From contig CAZWBW010000121.1 of the NCBI GenBank assembly GCA_964632355.1, positions 1-6,835 of the forward strand: 6,835 nt of DNA. The letters run 5' to 3'. Below are positions 1 to 5,969 of the stretch, piece by piece (position 1 is the stretch's first letter; the number at the start of each line of letters is the position of its first letter). The position numbers and the translations under genes are program-made. The stretch comes from JALOAP01 sp964632355. GTDB taxonomy: Bacteria; Chloroflexota; Dehalococcoidia; Tepidiformales; Tepidiformaceae. The notes below the pieces were generated by a model. The model ran no database searches and was not told the origin of the DNA. It saw only the letters and a program-made list of their open reading frames with translations.

Positions 1-107
1 GCGGCGTAGTCTGCGATTAGCGATGTGTGGCCCGGTCCAGCATGACGGGGCCGCATGGCGTTTCGCAGCAACGTCACCCACCACCTGTTCGATAACGTGT
101 AGCCGGG

Positions 108-138
108 CCGCACCGGGGCCGCCCGGTGCGGTTGGTTT
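108..138 (+). terminator. Hairpin, terminator-like, in the leader of the transporter gene
   Basis: A perfect 10-bp inverted repeat (CCGCACCGGG at 108-117, CCCGGTGCGG at 122-131) encloses the 4-nt loop GCCG and is followed by the T-rich stretch TTGGTTT. The structure is clear. The T-tract is broken by two Gs, so it would be a weak intrinsic terminator. It lies just before the ribosome binding site of the transporter gene, so it either ends transcription from a gene left of the window or acts as a leader structure. Short frames stop at 7-9, 18-20 and 100-102, but no upstream coding region can be recognised in the bases available. Confidence 0.5.
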
Positions 139-145
139 CGCGGCC

Positions 146-160
146 AAAGGAGGCGTGGTG
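146..160 (+). promoter_or_regulatory. Shine-Dalgarno and GTG start of the transporter gene
   Basis: AAAGGAGG at 146-153 is a near-perfect Shine-Dalgarno sequence. Two in-frame GTG codons follow at 155 and 158. The second leaves 4 nt after GGAGG, which is short but workable; the first leaves only 1 nt. This places the start about 135 bases inside the longest open frame and removes 45 upstream residues rich in Cys, Pro and Gly that look nothing like a transporter N-terminus. Confidence 0.7.
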
Positions 161-1459
161 GTCGAGGGGGAAACGGAGAGGCGAGCGGACGCCTGGATCT
201 ACTACGCGTCGAAGTTCATCGCGCAGGTCGCCCAGAACCTGCTGCTGGCGGCACTTTTCGTGGCCGCCGGGACGCAGTCCGAGGGCGCCGCGCTCGGTAT
301 CAGCGGGCTGTTCCTGGCGTCGCTTGCGCCGGGGCTTGTGCTGGGCTTTGCCGGCGGCGCGCTCGCCGACCGGATAGGGCCCGCGCGGGGGTACGCGCTC
401 GGCGCCGTGCTGCGGCTGCTCCCCGTGCTCGCGGGCGTGGCCATCCTTCACGACGGCACGACGGCCGTGCTCATCGCGCTGCTGTTCGGCATCGGATCGC
501 AGGTGTTCCAACCCGCCGAGATGGCGTTGGTTTCGGTGGTGCAGCGCAACTCGGTTTCGCGCGCCCACGCCCTGGTTCTCGCGCTGCAGTACGGCGGCCA
601 GGGGCTCGGCGTGCTGGTGCTCGCGCCCGCACTGTACTTCCTCGGCGGCACCCGGCTCATGATGCTCGTGACTGCGGTGGCGCTCGCAGTGGTAGTGCTG
701 CTCTCGTTCGAACTCGCCCGGCGGCTCGGCGCCATCGGAGCCGTCGGCCGCCGCGACCCGTTCCACTTCGCTGCCACCTGCCGCTACTTCCTGCGCCACG
801 ATTACGCGCGCACCGCCGTGACCACGCTCGGGATGAAGACGGCGGTCGCGCGTGCGGTCATCGTTGCCCTGCCGTTCTACCTGAGCCACGACCTCGGCGT
901 TGGCGGCGCGGGGCTCGCGTTCCTGGTTGTACCCGGCGGTATCGGCGCGCTGGCGGGACTCGCCGTTGGTCTGCGAACCAGCACGGCGCACGTTGCCGCG
1001 CAGGCGATGCGCCGTTCGCTGGCGGGCATGCTGGTGGCACTCTTCGCCTTCGCCGCGTTCGATTACGGCCTGCGTGCCGTCGTCGAATTAAGCGGCGTGC
1101 CCCCGCTCCTCGAACTCGACATCTCGATGAACACCACGTTCGTGGTGGCGATGCCCGCGGCGTTCCTCCTGGGATACTCGCTGACGCTGGCCGTGGTCGC
1201 TTCGCGCGTGACGCTCACCGCGACGACGCCGCTGGGTCAGCAGGCCCGTGTCTTCGCCGGCGCCGAGCTGCTGACCGAATCGCTGCTCGTGCTGCCACTC
1301 CTGCTGACGGGGATCGGCACCGAAGTCGCTGGCGCCCGGGTCACCTTGGCGGTTATCGGTGTTGCAGGGCTGGCGGTCGTGCTCGCGTCGGAGGCGCCGG
1401 TGCTCTTCGCCCGCGCAGCCGAAGCACGACCCGCCGCGCTGCCCCAGCAGGCGGACTAA
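158..1459 (+). CDS. Major facilitator superfamily (MFS) transporter
   Basis: Predicted inner-membrane secondary transporter of about 433 residues, the normal size for a 12-helix MFS carrier. Starting from GTG 158, a short charged N-terminus (VEGETERRAD) leads into the first hydrophobic segment (YYASKFIAQVAQNLLLAALF). Hydrophobic helices then alternate with short Arg-rich loops to the C-terminus. The loop between helices 2 and 3 carries the MFS signature GGALADRIG (residues about 66-74), matching the family pattern G-x3-D-R-x-G. The general style resembles drug or siderophore exporters of the EntS/MFS_3 type, but the substrate cannot be read from sequence. The start is set by the Shine-Dalgarno at 146-153. 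The TAA stop overlaps the stop of the convergent oxidoreductase gene, leaving no space for a terminator between them. The fold is well supported; the substrate is unknown. Confidence 0.88.
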   Translation: MVEGETERRADAWIYYASKFIAQVAQNLLLAALFVAAGTQSEGAALGISGLFLASLAPGLVLGFAGGALADRIGPARGYALGAVLRLLPVLAGVAILHDGTTAVLIALLFGIGSQVFQPAEMALVSVVQRNSVSRAHALVLALQYGGQGLGVLVLAPALYFLGGTRLMMLVTAVALAVVVLLSFELARRLGAIGAVGRRDPFHFAATCRYFLRHDYARTAVTTLGMKTAVARAVIVALPFYLSHDLGVGGAGLAFLVVPGGIGALAGLAVGLRTSTAHVAAQAMRRSLAGMLVALFAFAAFDYGLRAVVELSGVPPLLELDISMNTTFVVAMPAAFLLGYSLTLAVVASRVTLTATTPLGQQARVFAGAELLTESLLVLPLLLTGIGTEVAGARVTLAVIGVAGLAVVLASEAPVLFARAAEARPAALPQQAD

Positions 1460-2526
1460 GCGAGCGCCACCTCGCGCGATTCCCGCGCGCTGCGATAACA
1501 GGCGTCGACGACTTCGTGCGCGCGCAGGGCCACGTGGAAGTCCGGGAACGCGGGCTTCCCTTCGCTCACCGAACGCAGGAACGCATAGTCCTCGAGCATG
1601 CCGCGCCGCGCGAGTTCGAACTCGACCTCATCGAGCCCCACGACCTGGCGATAGCGTTCGAGCACCTCTTCGGCGCTCAGCTCATGTTCGGGCCCGTCGC
1701 GAAGCTGGTACCGGATTGGCCCGATGAAGTCGTGGTCAGTCGCGAACCAGCCGCCTTCGTAGAACACCTCGAGCCGCCGCGTCGACGGCCGCCCCAGCAC
1801 GCCGTGCCATACGGACGTGAGCGACGTCTGGTGCCCGCCGGCGTGCTGGAACGTCACCAGCGCCACGTCTTCGACGCCGGCGTGGCCGCTCGTGATGCGC
1901 GTGTGGCAGCGCACGGCCGCGATTTCGCCGAACAGCCAGCGGAACAGGTCGACGTCGTGGATCGAGTGCTCGATGAGCGCGCCGCCGCCGACGCGCTCGA
2001 AGTCGCCGCGCCAGGTGCTGCCGTACCCGCCGCCGACCGGGAAGTACTGGTCGTCGCGAAGGTGCGCGGTGAGGAACGGCCCGAGACCGGGCGCCGACAT
2101 CAGGTCCTTCATCACCGTGTATACCGGCGAGTACCGCAGGATGAGCCCCACCTGGTGGACAACGCCCGCGCGGTCGACCGCCGTGACCATCTCGCGAACC
2201 TCCCCGAGCGTCTTCGCGAGCGGCTTCTCGCAGAAGATGGCCAGCCCGAGCTCAGCCGCGCGGTGCACCAGCGCCGGGTGTTCGGCCGTTTCGGTGCAGA
2301 TGTAGACGGTGTTGATGGCCGAGTCGGCAAACACGTCGTCGGCCGCGGAGGTGACGAGCCGGGCGTTCGTGATTTCGGCGAAGGCCTGCGCGCGCTCGAT
2401 GCGGCGATCACAAACGGCGGCGTATTCGCCGGCGACCCGTTCGCTGCGCAACACCCCGCGGATGTTTCGCGAGTGAAAGCGGCCGATGTGGCCGCAACCG
2501 ATGAGCCCTACTACGGGTGCCGGCAC
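1456..2526 (-). CDS. Gfo/Idh/MocA family NAD(P)-dependent oxidoreductase
   Basis: Predicted cytoplasmic dehydrogenase of 356 residues, typical for the family that includes glucose-fructose oxidoreductase and myo-inositol 2-dehydrogenase. The N-terminus forms a Rossmann fold with the dinucleotide loop GLIGCGHIG (residues 7-15). The family EKP motif is at 100-102 (FCEKPLAKT), its Lys being the usual catalytic/cofactor residue. The second half holds ALIEHSIHDVDLFRWLFG, in which H190 and D193 fit the family H-x2-D; the family's preceding Asp appears as E186. The substrate, probably a sugar, cyclitol or derivative, cannot be specified. The frame is open to a GTG at 2538, but I prefer the in-frame GTG at 2526 because GGAGGGAG (2536-2529) then sits at normal Shine-Dalgarno distance and the protein begins PAPVVGLIG. 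The gene has its own candidate promoter and converges on the transporter gene with overlapping stops. Confidence 0.9.
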   Translation of the reverse strand: MPAPVVGLIGCGHIGRFHSRNIRGVLRSERVAGEYAAVCDRRIERAQAFAEITNARLVTSAADDVFADSAINTVYICTETAEHPALVHRAAELGLAIFCEKPLAKTLGEVREMVTAVDRAGVVHQVGLILRYSPVYTVMKDLMSAPGLGPFLTAHLRDDQYFPVGGGYGSTWRGDFERVGGGALIEHSIHDVDLFRWLFGEIAAVRCHTRITSGHAGVEDVALVTFQHAGGHQTSLTSVWHGVLGRPSTRRLEVFYEGGWFATDHDFIGPIRYQLRDGPEHELSAEEVLERYRQVVGLDEVEFELARRGMLEDYAFLRSVSEGKPAFPDFHVALRAHEVVDACYRSARESREVALA

Positions 2527-2528
2527 AG

Positions 2529-2536
2529 CTCCCTCC
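2529..2536 (-). promoter_or_regulatory. Shine-Dalgarno deciding the GTG start at 2526
   Basis: On the minus strand GGAGGGAG precedes GTG 2526, with 5 nt between GGAGG and the start codon. The longer reading from GTG 2538 would place this element inside the coding region, so the shorter protein is preferred. Confidence 0.65.
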
Positions 2537-2556
2537 ACCCGCCCGATTTTGCGCGC

Positions 2557-2562
2557 ATTTTA
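2557..2562 (-). promoter_or_regulatory. Candidate -10 element for the Gfo/Idh/MocA gene
   Basis: The minus strand reads TAAAAT, one base from the sigma-70 consensus TATAAT, about 30 bases before the preferred GTG start. It stands out in otherwise GC-rich sequence. No convincing -35 hexamer lies 16-18 bp upstream, so the call rests on the -10 alone. Transcription from it would start downstream of the hairpin array at 2612-2739. Confidence 0.4.
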
Positions 2563-2611
2563 CCGGCGGATGATCGGAAGATGGCGAATCGCCGGGAGGG
2601 CATGGGGATAA

Positions 2612-2739
2612 TCAGGCCCAGGCTAAGGCCTGACCTCCAGTATCGCTCCTGGAGGTCGCGAGACGAGCCGCTTACGGACGGAACACCTGGGGGCGCAAGT
2701 GCACCCGTCCGTGAGCGGCTCTTTTCGTGTCTCCTTTTT
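2612..2739 (+). ncRNA. Three consecutive hairpins ending in T-runs: possible small RNA
   Basis: Three inverted repeats lie almost end to end. Hairpin 1: TCAGGCC (2612-2618) with GGCCTGA (2627-2633), loop 8 nt. Hairpin 2: GACCTCCAG (2632-2640) with CTGGAGGTC (2649-2657), a perfect 9 bp, loop 8 nt; it shares two bases with hairpin 1. Hairpin 3: a 17-bp stem, 2665-2681 with 2705-2721, whose only imperfection is a G-U wobble, loop 23 nt. TTTT follows at 2722-2725. An outer GAGAC/GTCTC pairing (2660-2664 with 2729-2733) is followed by TTTTT at 2735-2739. The T-runs give a + strand direction, yet no + strand gene precedes them, so a short independent transcript of roughly 120 nt is possible. It matches no RNA family I recognise. 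Alternatives are a transcription terminator array or a palindromic repeat element. The structure is directly visible; its role as an RNA gene is inferred. Confidence 0.4.
2665..2725 (+). terminator. Long-stem intrinsic terminator (third hairpin)
   Basis: The 17-bp GC-rich stem (GAGCCGCT... with ...AGCGGCTC, one G-U wobble) is followed directly by TTTTC, and a second TTTTT lies 10 bases further on. On the + strand this is a good intrinsic terminator, except that its 23-nt loop is unusually large. On the minus strand the stem is followed by GTCTCGCG with no T-run, so it is unlikely to end the Rieske-like gene transcript. Confidence 0.55.
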
Positions 2740-2779
2740 CACCCCTCGCGTTTGAGCCCTGGCATTGCCTGCGTCTCGC

Positions 2780-2791
2780 GGCGCCGGCGCC
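2780..2791. repeat. Perfect 12-bp palindrome
   Basis: GGCGCCGGCGCC is its own reverse complement. It lies 15 bases past the stop of the Rieske-like gene, in the space before the hairpin array. There is no T-run on either side, so it is not an obvious terminator. In high-GC DNA such a palindrome may have no function. Confidence 0.35.
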
Positions 2792-2806
2792 TCCTGGTTG
2801 CTTTCC

Positions 2807-3376
2807 TCAGGGGCAGTCAATCGGGGCGTAGGGCTGGTTGTCGATGCGCTGGGTGCACCGGCGTACTGATGTGTTCACGCGCAGGAACCCCGAGTCATCG
2901 ACTTCGACGTCGTGGCGGTCGAGGTTCGGCCCCTCGCCGTTGATTCGCACACCGGTCACGTCATAGAGCGCGCCGTTACAGCTCTCGCGGAACACCGCGG
3001 TCGACCCCGCCGCCCGGGGGCTGAACGCGTTCCGGTGCCGTTCGAGGATGCCGGGCAACTCCGGGTCGTCCGTCGGGATGGGCTGGACCCGGCACCGCCG
3101 CCCTGGGCTCGCACGGTTCGCCGCATCGAGGTCCGAAAGCGCGATGAACGTCCCGTCGGACATGCGGACGATGTACAGGTTGTAGTTGGGTTCGAACGTA
3201 ATGGAGCTCGGCGCGTAGGAAGCAGCCTGCCCGAGGATGGCCTTCGTGCGCGTGCCCGACTCCAGGTACTGGATGCCGAAAATCACAATCCCCACGACGA
3301 CGACCACGGCGGCGACCATGCCAAAGCAGCCGAGCGCCACAGGCGGCCGGACCGTCGGGGTTTCGTGGGACTCCAT
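2807..3376 (-). CDS. Membrane-anchored protein with a degenerate Rieske-like domain
   Basis: A 189-residue protein. A short polar N-terminus is followed by one strongly hydrophobic segment at about 12-38 (VALGCFGMVAAVVVVVGIVI and beyond), then a domain predicted to lie outside the membrane. That domain follows the course of a small Rieske fold: IVRMSDGTFIALSDLD (69-84), GRRCRV (92-97), FRESCNGALYD (129-139), then a VRINGEGPNLDRHDVEV strand pair. In a true Rieske protein the last motif would read like CPCHGSxYD. Here the ligand Cys and His positions hold Glu131 and Asn134, and the first C-x-H ligand pair is also missing. C95 and C133 sit where the extra disulfide cysteines of bc1-type Rieske proteins lie. 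It probably binds no 2Fe-2S cluster and may be structural. The frame is open further upstream, but ATG 3376 begins just ahead of the membrane segment and avoids overlap with the hydratase gene. Fold assignment is by eye; function is unknown. Confidence 0.6.
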   Translation of the reverse strand: MESHETPTVRPPVALGCFGMVAAVVVVVGIVIFGIQYLESGTRTKAILGQAASYAPSSITFEPNYNLYIVRMSDGTFIALSDLDAANRASPGRRCRVQPIPTDDPELPGILERHRNAFSPRAAGSTAVFRESCNGALYDVTGVRINGEGPNLDRHDVEVDDSGFLRVNTSVRRCTQRIDNQPYAPIDCP

Positions 3377-3441
3377 GCGGCGAATGTACCCTGAGACCGC
3401 GCGGTGCGCAGGTTCGACCGAATGGCTTCGTACGGACGCGG

Positions 3442-4089
3442 TTAACGCGCGAGTGCCCGCCGTTTCGCGGTCGCTTCGTGCCATGGCATCGAAAGCAACC
3501 GCTCGATCTCCGCGTCGATTGCAGCGTCGAGCTCTGCCTCGGGTACGACCTGCTTCACAAGCCCCCAGCGGAGCGCTTCTTCCGTGCCGATGGGCTCGCC
3601 CGAAATGATCATGTCTGCAGCTACCCCGGCGGGAATGATGCGCGGCAGGGTCTGCGTGCCCCCGGCGCTGGGGATGTAGCCGAGCGTCACTTCAGGGAGC
3701 GCGAATTTCGTGCCTTCGGCAGCGATGCGCACGTCGCAGCAGAGCGGGAGTTCGAGGCCGGCACCATAGCAGTAGCCGTGCATCCGCGCGATGGTGATGC
3801 AGCGGTGGGCCAGCAGCTCGCCCCACACGTCGCGATCGTGCCGTGCGCGACGGGCGTCCACAATCGACGGCGCCGTGCCGAATTCCGAGATGTCGGCCCC
3901 GGCGCTGAACGACCTGCCTTCGCCCCGGAACAGGATCACACGGACGTCCGGTGTGTCGCGGCACGCCTCGAGATAGGTCCACAGCAGGTCGCGCATCTCG
4001 AGGTTGATGGCGTTCAGGCGGTCCGGGCGGTTGAGCGTGATTGTCGCCACGCCGCGGTCGTCGATGTCGAACAGGACAGGCTCGGCCAT
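3442..4089 (-). CDS. Enoyl-CoA hydratase/isomerase family protein (short form)
   Basis: A 215-residue crotonase-fold enzyme, expected to hydrate a 2-enoyl-CoA in cytoplasmic beta-oxidation or related CoA-thioester breakdown. The N-terminus (ATITLNRPDRLNAIN) and the oxyanion-hole segment GRSFSAGADISEF (59-70) are typical, as is the second oxyanion region HGYCYGAGLELPLCCD (104-119). E113 and E133 (in FALPEVTLG), 20 residues apart, match the two catalytic glutamates of rat crotonase (E144 and E164), so hydratase activity is plausible. The protein stops after AKRRALAR, about 40 residues short of the usual 255-260, and lacks the C-terminal helices involved in oligomerisation and active-site cover. 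No frame downstream restores a family-like C-terminus. It is divergent from the acyl-CoA ligase, which suggests shared control, and is followed after 65 bases by the Rieske-like gene. No clear Shine-Dalgarno precedes ATG 4089. The exact substrate is unknown. Confidence 0.88.
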   Translation of the reverse strand: MAEPVLFDIDDRGVATITLNRPDRLNAINLEMRDLLWTYLEACRDTPDVRVILFRGEGRSFSAGADISEFGTAPSIVDARRARHDRDVWGELLAHRCITIARMHGYCYGAGLELPLCCDVRIAAEGTKFALPEVTLGYIPSAGGTQTLPRIIPAGVAADMIISGEPIGTEEALRWGLVKQVVPEAELDAAIDAEIERLLSMPWHEATAKRRALAR

Positions 4090-4186
4090 GACCGGATTCT
4101 GTCGCGGGAGCCCGGTCGGTGTCGACTCCCGGCGGGCGTTCCGGGCTTCGTCAGCGAGCGAATTTCCCGCGTCCGGAAGTCTTCCA

Positions 4187-4225
4187 TTGCTCGATTCGCG
4201 TCTCCTCTATTCTTCGGGGTAGAAT
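4187..4225 (+). promoter_or_regulatory. Candidate promoter of the acyl-CoA ligase gene
   Basis: TAGAAT at 4220-4225 is one base from the sigma-70 -10 consensus and about 80 bases before the ATG. The best -35-like sequence, TTGCTC at 4187-4192, is too far from it (27 bp) but is 15 bp from a second -10-like TATTCT at 4208-4213. Neither pair is ideal. The region is the only AT-rich part of the divergent spacer, which supports a promoter without fixing which elements are used. Confidence 0.35.
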
Positions 4226-4241
4226 GCCGCCGCAACATTCT
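4209..4241. promoter_or_regulatory. Inverted ATTCT/AGAAT repeats, possible operator
   Basis: AGAATG (4221-4226) and CATTCT (4236-4241) are perfect inverted half-sites separated by 9 nt. A third partial copy, ATTCT, lies at 4209-4213, inverted relative to the middle one. The middle half-site overlaps the candidate -10 TAGAAT, a position suited to repression. The two-fold symmetry and place between two divergent acyl-CoA genes would fit a TetR-like regulator, but the spacing does not match the FadR operator of Bacillus, and no regulator gene is in the window. Confidence 0.3.
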
Positions 4242-4294
4242 CGGCAGGCGCCATAGTCCGACGCCGGTCCTGCCCAAAATCCGACCTATACACC

Positions 4295-4298
4295 GGAG
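4295..4298 (+). promoter_or_regulatory. Shine-Dalgarno of the acyl-CoA ligase gene
   Basis: GGAG lies 5 nt before ATG 4304 (CCGGAGCATTCATG), which supports this start codon. Confidence 0.6.
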
Positions 4299-4303
4299 CA
4301 TTC

Positions 4304-5874
4304 ATGAACACTGTTGAGTTCCTGCAGATCTCGTCGGCCGTCGTGCCTGAGCGCGAAGCGCTTGTCGAGGTCGGGGGAAAGGGCAAGCGGGTCACCTACA
4401 TGGAGATGTACCCGCTGGTCGTGAAGCTTGCGAACGCCCTCACTGGCCTTGGTATCCAGCGCGGCGACAAGGTGGCCATCATGGCGGTGAACAGCGCCGA
4501 CTATGTGATCACCTACTACGCCTGCGCCATGCTCGGCGTCACCTTCGTGCCGCTGAACTACCGCGCGAAGGACGAAGAGCTGACCTACATGCTCAACGTC
4601 AGCCAGTGCCAGGCCCTTTTCGTTTCGGACCGGTACATCGACCTCGTGGAGCGAATCCGCCCGACCCTCACCGAAACGAAGCACTATGTGGCGCTCGAAA
4701 CCCCGCGCGATGGCTACCTCGAGTACGACAAGCTCATCGCCGAGGCCGGTGACGACGAGCCCTACGTCGAGATCGACGATAACGACCCGACGATCATCAT
4801 CTTCACCAGCGGCACCACGGCGGCACCCAAGGGCGTTCAGCTGANNNNNNNNNNATGACCGCCTATGTGACGAACCAGCAGCCGGCCGACCCCGAGCTGC
4901 ACGAGAAGGTGCTCGTCTCGGCCCCGTTCTTCCACGTCGCTGGCGCCACCACGATGATGCTGGCGATCTGGAGCGGCCGCACGCTGGTCATCCTGCCGCA
5001 GTTCACCCCCGAGGAGTGGCTCAAGGCGGTTCAGCAGGAAGGCGTCACCCACGCGTTCGTCGTCCCCACGATGCTCAAGCGCATCATGGAGGTGCCGGAC
5101 TTCGAGTCCTACGACATCTCCAGCCTGAAGATGATCACCTACGGCGCTGCGCCCATGCCGTACGAAGTGGTGCGCAAGGCCTGCGACATCTTCCCGCCGC
5201 GTGGTATCGGCCTCATCAACGCCTACGGCCAGACGGAGTCGACCGCGACGCTCACCTTCCTCGGCCCCGAGGACCACGACCTCAGCACCGACCGCGAGAT
5301 CAAGGAGCAGCGCCTCCGCTCCGTCGGCAAGCCCATGCCCGACGTCGAAATCGCGATTATGGACGAGCGCAACCGCCCGCTGCCTCCGGGCGAAGAAGGC
5401 GAGATCTGCGTGAAGTCCGACCGCGTGATGAAGGGCTACTACAAGCAGGAGGACGCAACCAGCACCGCCATCATCGACGGCTGGCTGCACACGGGCGACG
5501 TCGGCAAGATCGACGAAGGCGGCTACCTGTACATCACTGGCCGGAAGAAGGACCTCATCATCCGCGGCGGCGAGAACATCTCGCCCGGCGAGATCGAGAA
5601 CTGCCTCGAAGACCACCCGGCGATCGAGGAGGCGGCCGTTATCGGTGTGCCCGACCAGGACTGGGGCGAGGTCGTGAAGGCGATCATCGTCCTCCGCGAG
5701 GGCCAGACCATCACGCCCGACGAGGTCATCCAGTACTGCAAGAGCCGCCTGGCTTCGTTCAAGGCGCCGCAGTACGTCGCCATCGTGGACGAACTGCCGC
5801 GGAACCACCTCGGCAAGGTGCTCAAGACCGACCTCCGCAAGGAGTACGGCACGCCCACGAACGACAACATCTAG
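4304..5874 (+). CDS. AMP-forming acyl-CoA ligase (ANL family), interrupted by an assembly gap
   Basis: Predicted fatty- or carboxylic-acid:CoA ligase that activates an acid through an acyl-AMP intermediate at the cost of ATP. Both pieces belong to one gene: 180 residues (4304-4843) before the N-run and 339 residues (4855-5871) after it. With four missing residues the total is about 523, normal for class I ligases. The ATP P-loop IFTSGTTAAPKGVQL (166-180) abuts the gap. In the second piece the adenine/acyl motif NAYGQTEST lies at 5218-5244, the ATP-ribose Asp in GWLHTGDVG at about 5479-5505, and the hinge motif GRKKDLIIRGGENISPGEIE at 5539-5598. LPRNHLGKVLK near the C-terminus carries the catalytic Lys (codon 5815). 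All core motifs are present, so the enzyme should be active. Chain-length preference cannot be read. The gene has its own start signal and terminator and is divergent from the enoyl-CoA hydratase. Confidence 0.92.
4845..4854. other. Run of ten Ns: assembly gap inside the acyl-CoA ligase
   Basis: Ten unknown bases follow the codon for the last Leu of GVQL and one A, and precede ATGACCGCC. The two flanking frames differ by one base if the gap is truly 10. In this family the P-loop Leu is normally followed by Thr or Ser, His and two variable residues before a hydrophobic position, which here would be Met (4855). That predicts 11 missing bases. The run is therefore probably a scaffolding placeholder rather than a measured length. 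Confidence 0.85.
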
Positions 5875-5895
5875 GCTGCTCCACGCACGCCCACG

Positions 5896-5924
5896 AAGGC
5901 CGCGGCAATCGCCGCGGCCTTTTT
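5896..5924 (+). terminator. Intrinsic terminator of the acyl-CoA ligase gene
   Basis: AAGGCCGCGGC (5896-5906) and GCCGCGGCCTT (5911-5921) form a perfect 11-bp stem with the 4-nt loop AATC. The T-run TTTTT covers 5920-5924. It lies 21 bases after the ligase stop codon and should end its transcript, separating it from the Fe-S oxidoreductase gene downstream. Confidence 0.88.
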
Positions 5925-5969
5925 CGTTCTGCGCGACACGGGCTGTCGCACGCATGCAAGATTGCCGTC

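Noticed and set aside
23..157. N-terminal extension of the transporter from ATG 23
   Set aside because: The 45 residues are rich in Cys, Pro and Gly with no membrane or signal character and include the hairpin at 108-131; a strong Shine-Dalgarno at 146-153 supports the later GTG start.
74..991. Long open frame on the minus strand opposite the transporter (305 codons)
   Set aside because: Its translation is dominated by Arg, His, Glu and Gln repeats, typical of antisense reading of a GC-rich membrane protein gene; the + strand frame has clear MFS features.
2612..2739. Hairpin array as a T-box, c-di-GMP, FMN or SRP-type RNA
   Set aside because: The conserved sequence cores of these families are absent on both strands, and the best promoter for the minus-strand gene lies downstream of the hairpins, arguing against a riboswitch leader for it.
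2623..2820. 65-codon minus-strand frame from a TTG overlapping the end of the Rieske-like gene
   Set aside because: Rare start codon, no Shine-Dalgarno at the proper place, and most of its length lies in the hairpin array; its composition gives no recognisable protein.
1516..2943. 475-codon + strand frame opposite the Gfo/Idh/MocA gene
   Set aside because: It is antisense to an unmistakable oxidoreductase and runs through the hairpin array and part of the Rieske-like gene; no family features.
3478..4317. 279-codon + strand frame opposite the enoyl-CoA hydratase
   Set aside because: Antisense shadow of a gene with conserved catalytic motifs; the translation shows no domain.
4855..5874. A separate gene starting at ATG 4855
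   Set aside because: The ATG is an internal Met codon just after the gap; the product would lack the N-terminal half of the ligase and its P-loop, while the piece before the gap supplies exactly these.
4837..5955. Long minus-strand frame opposite the second half of the acyl-CoA ligase
   Set aside because: Asp/Val/Leu-rich shadow translation typical of reading a high-GC gene backwards; the + strand frame carries all ligase motifs.
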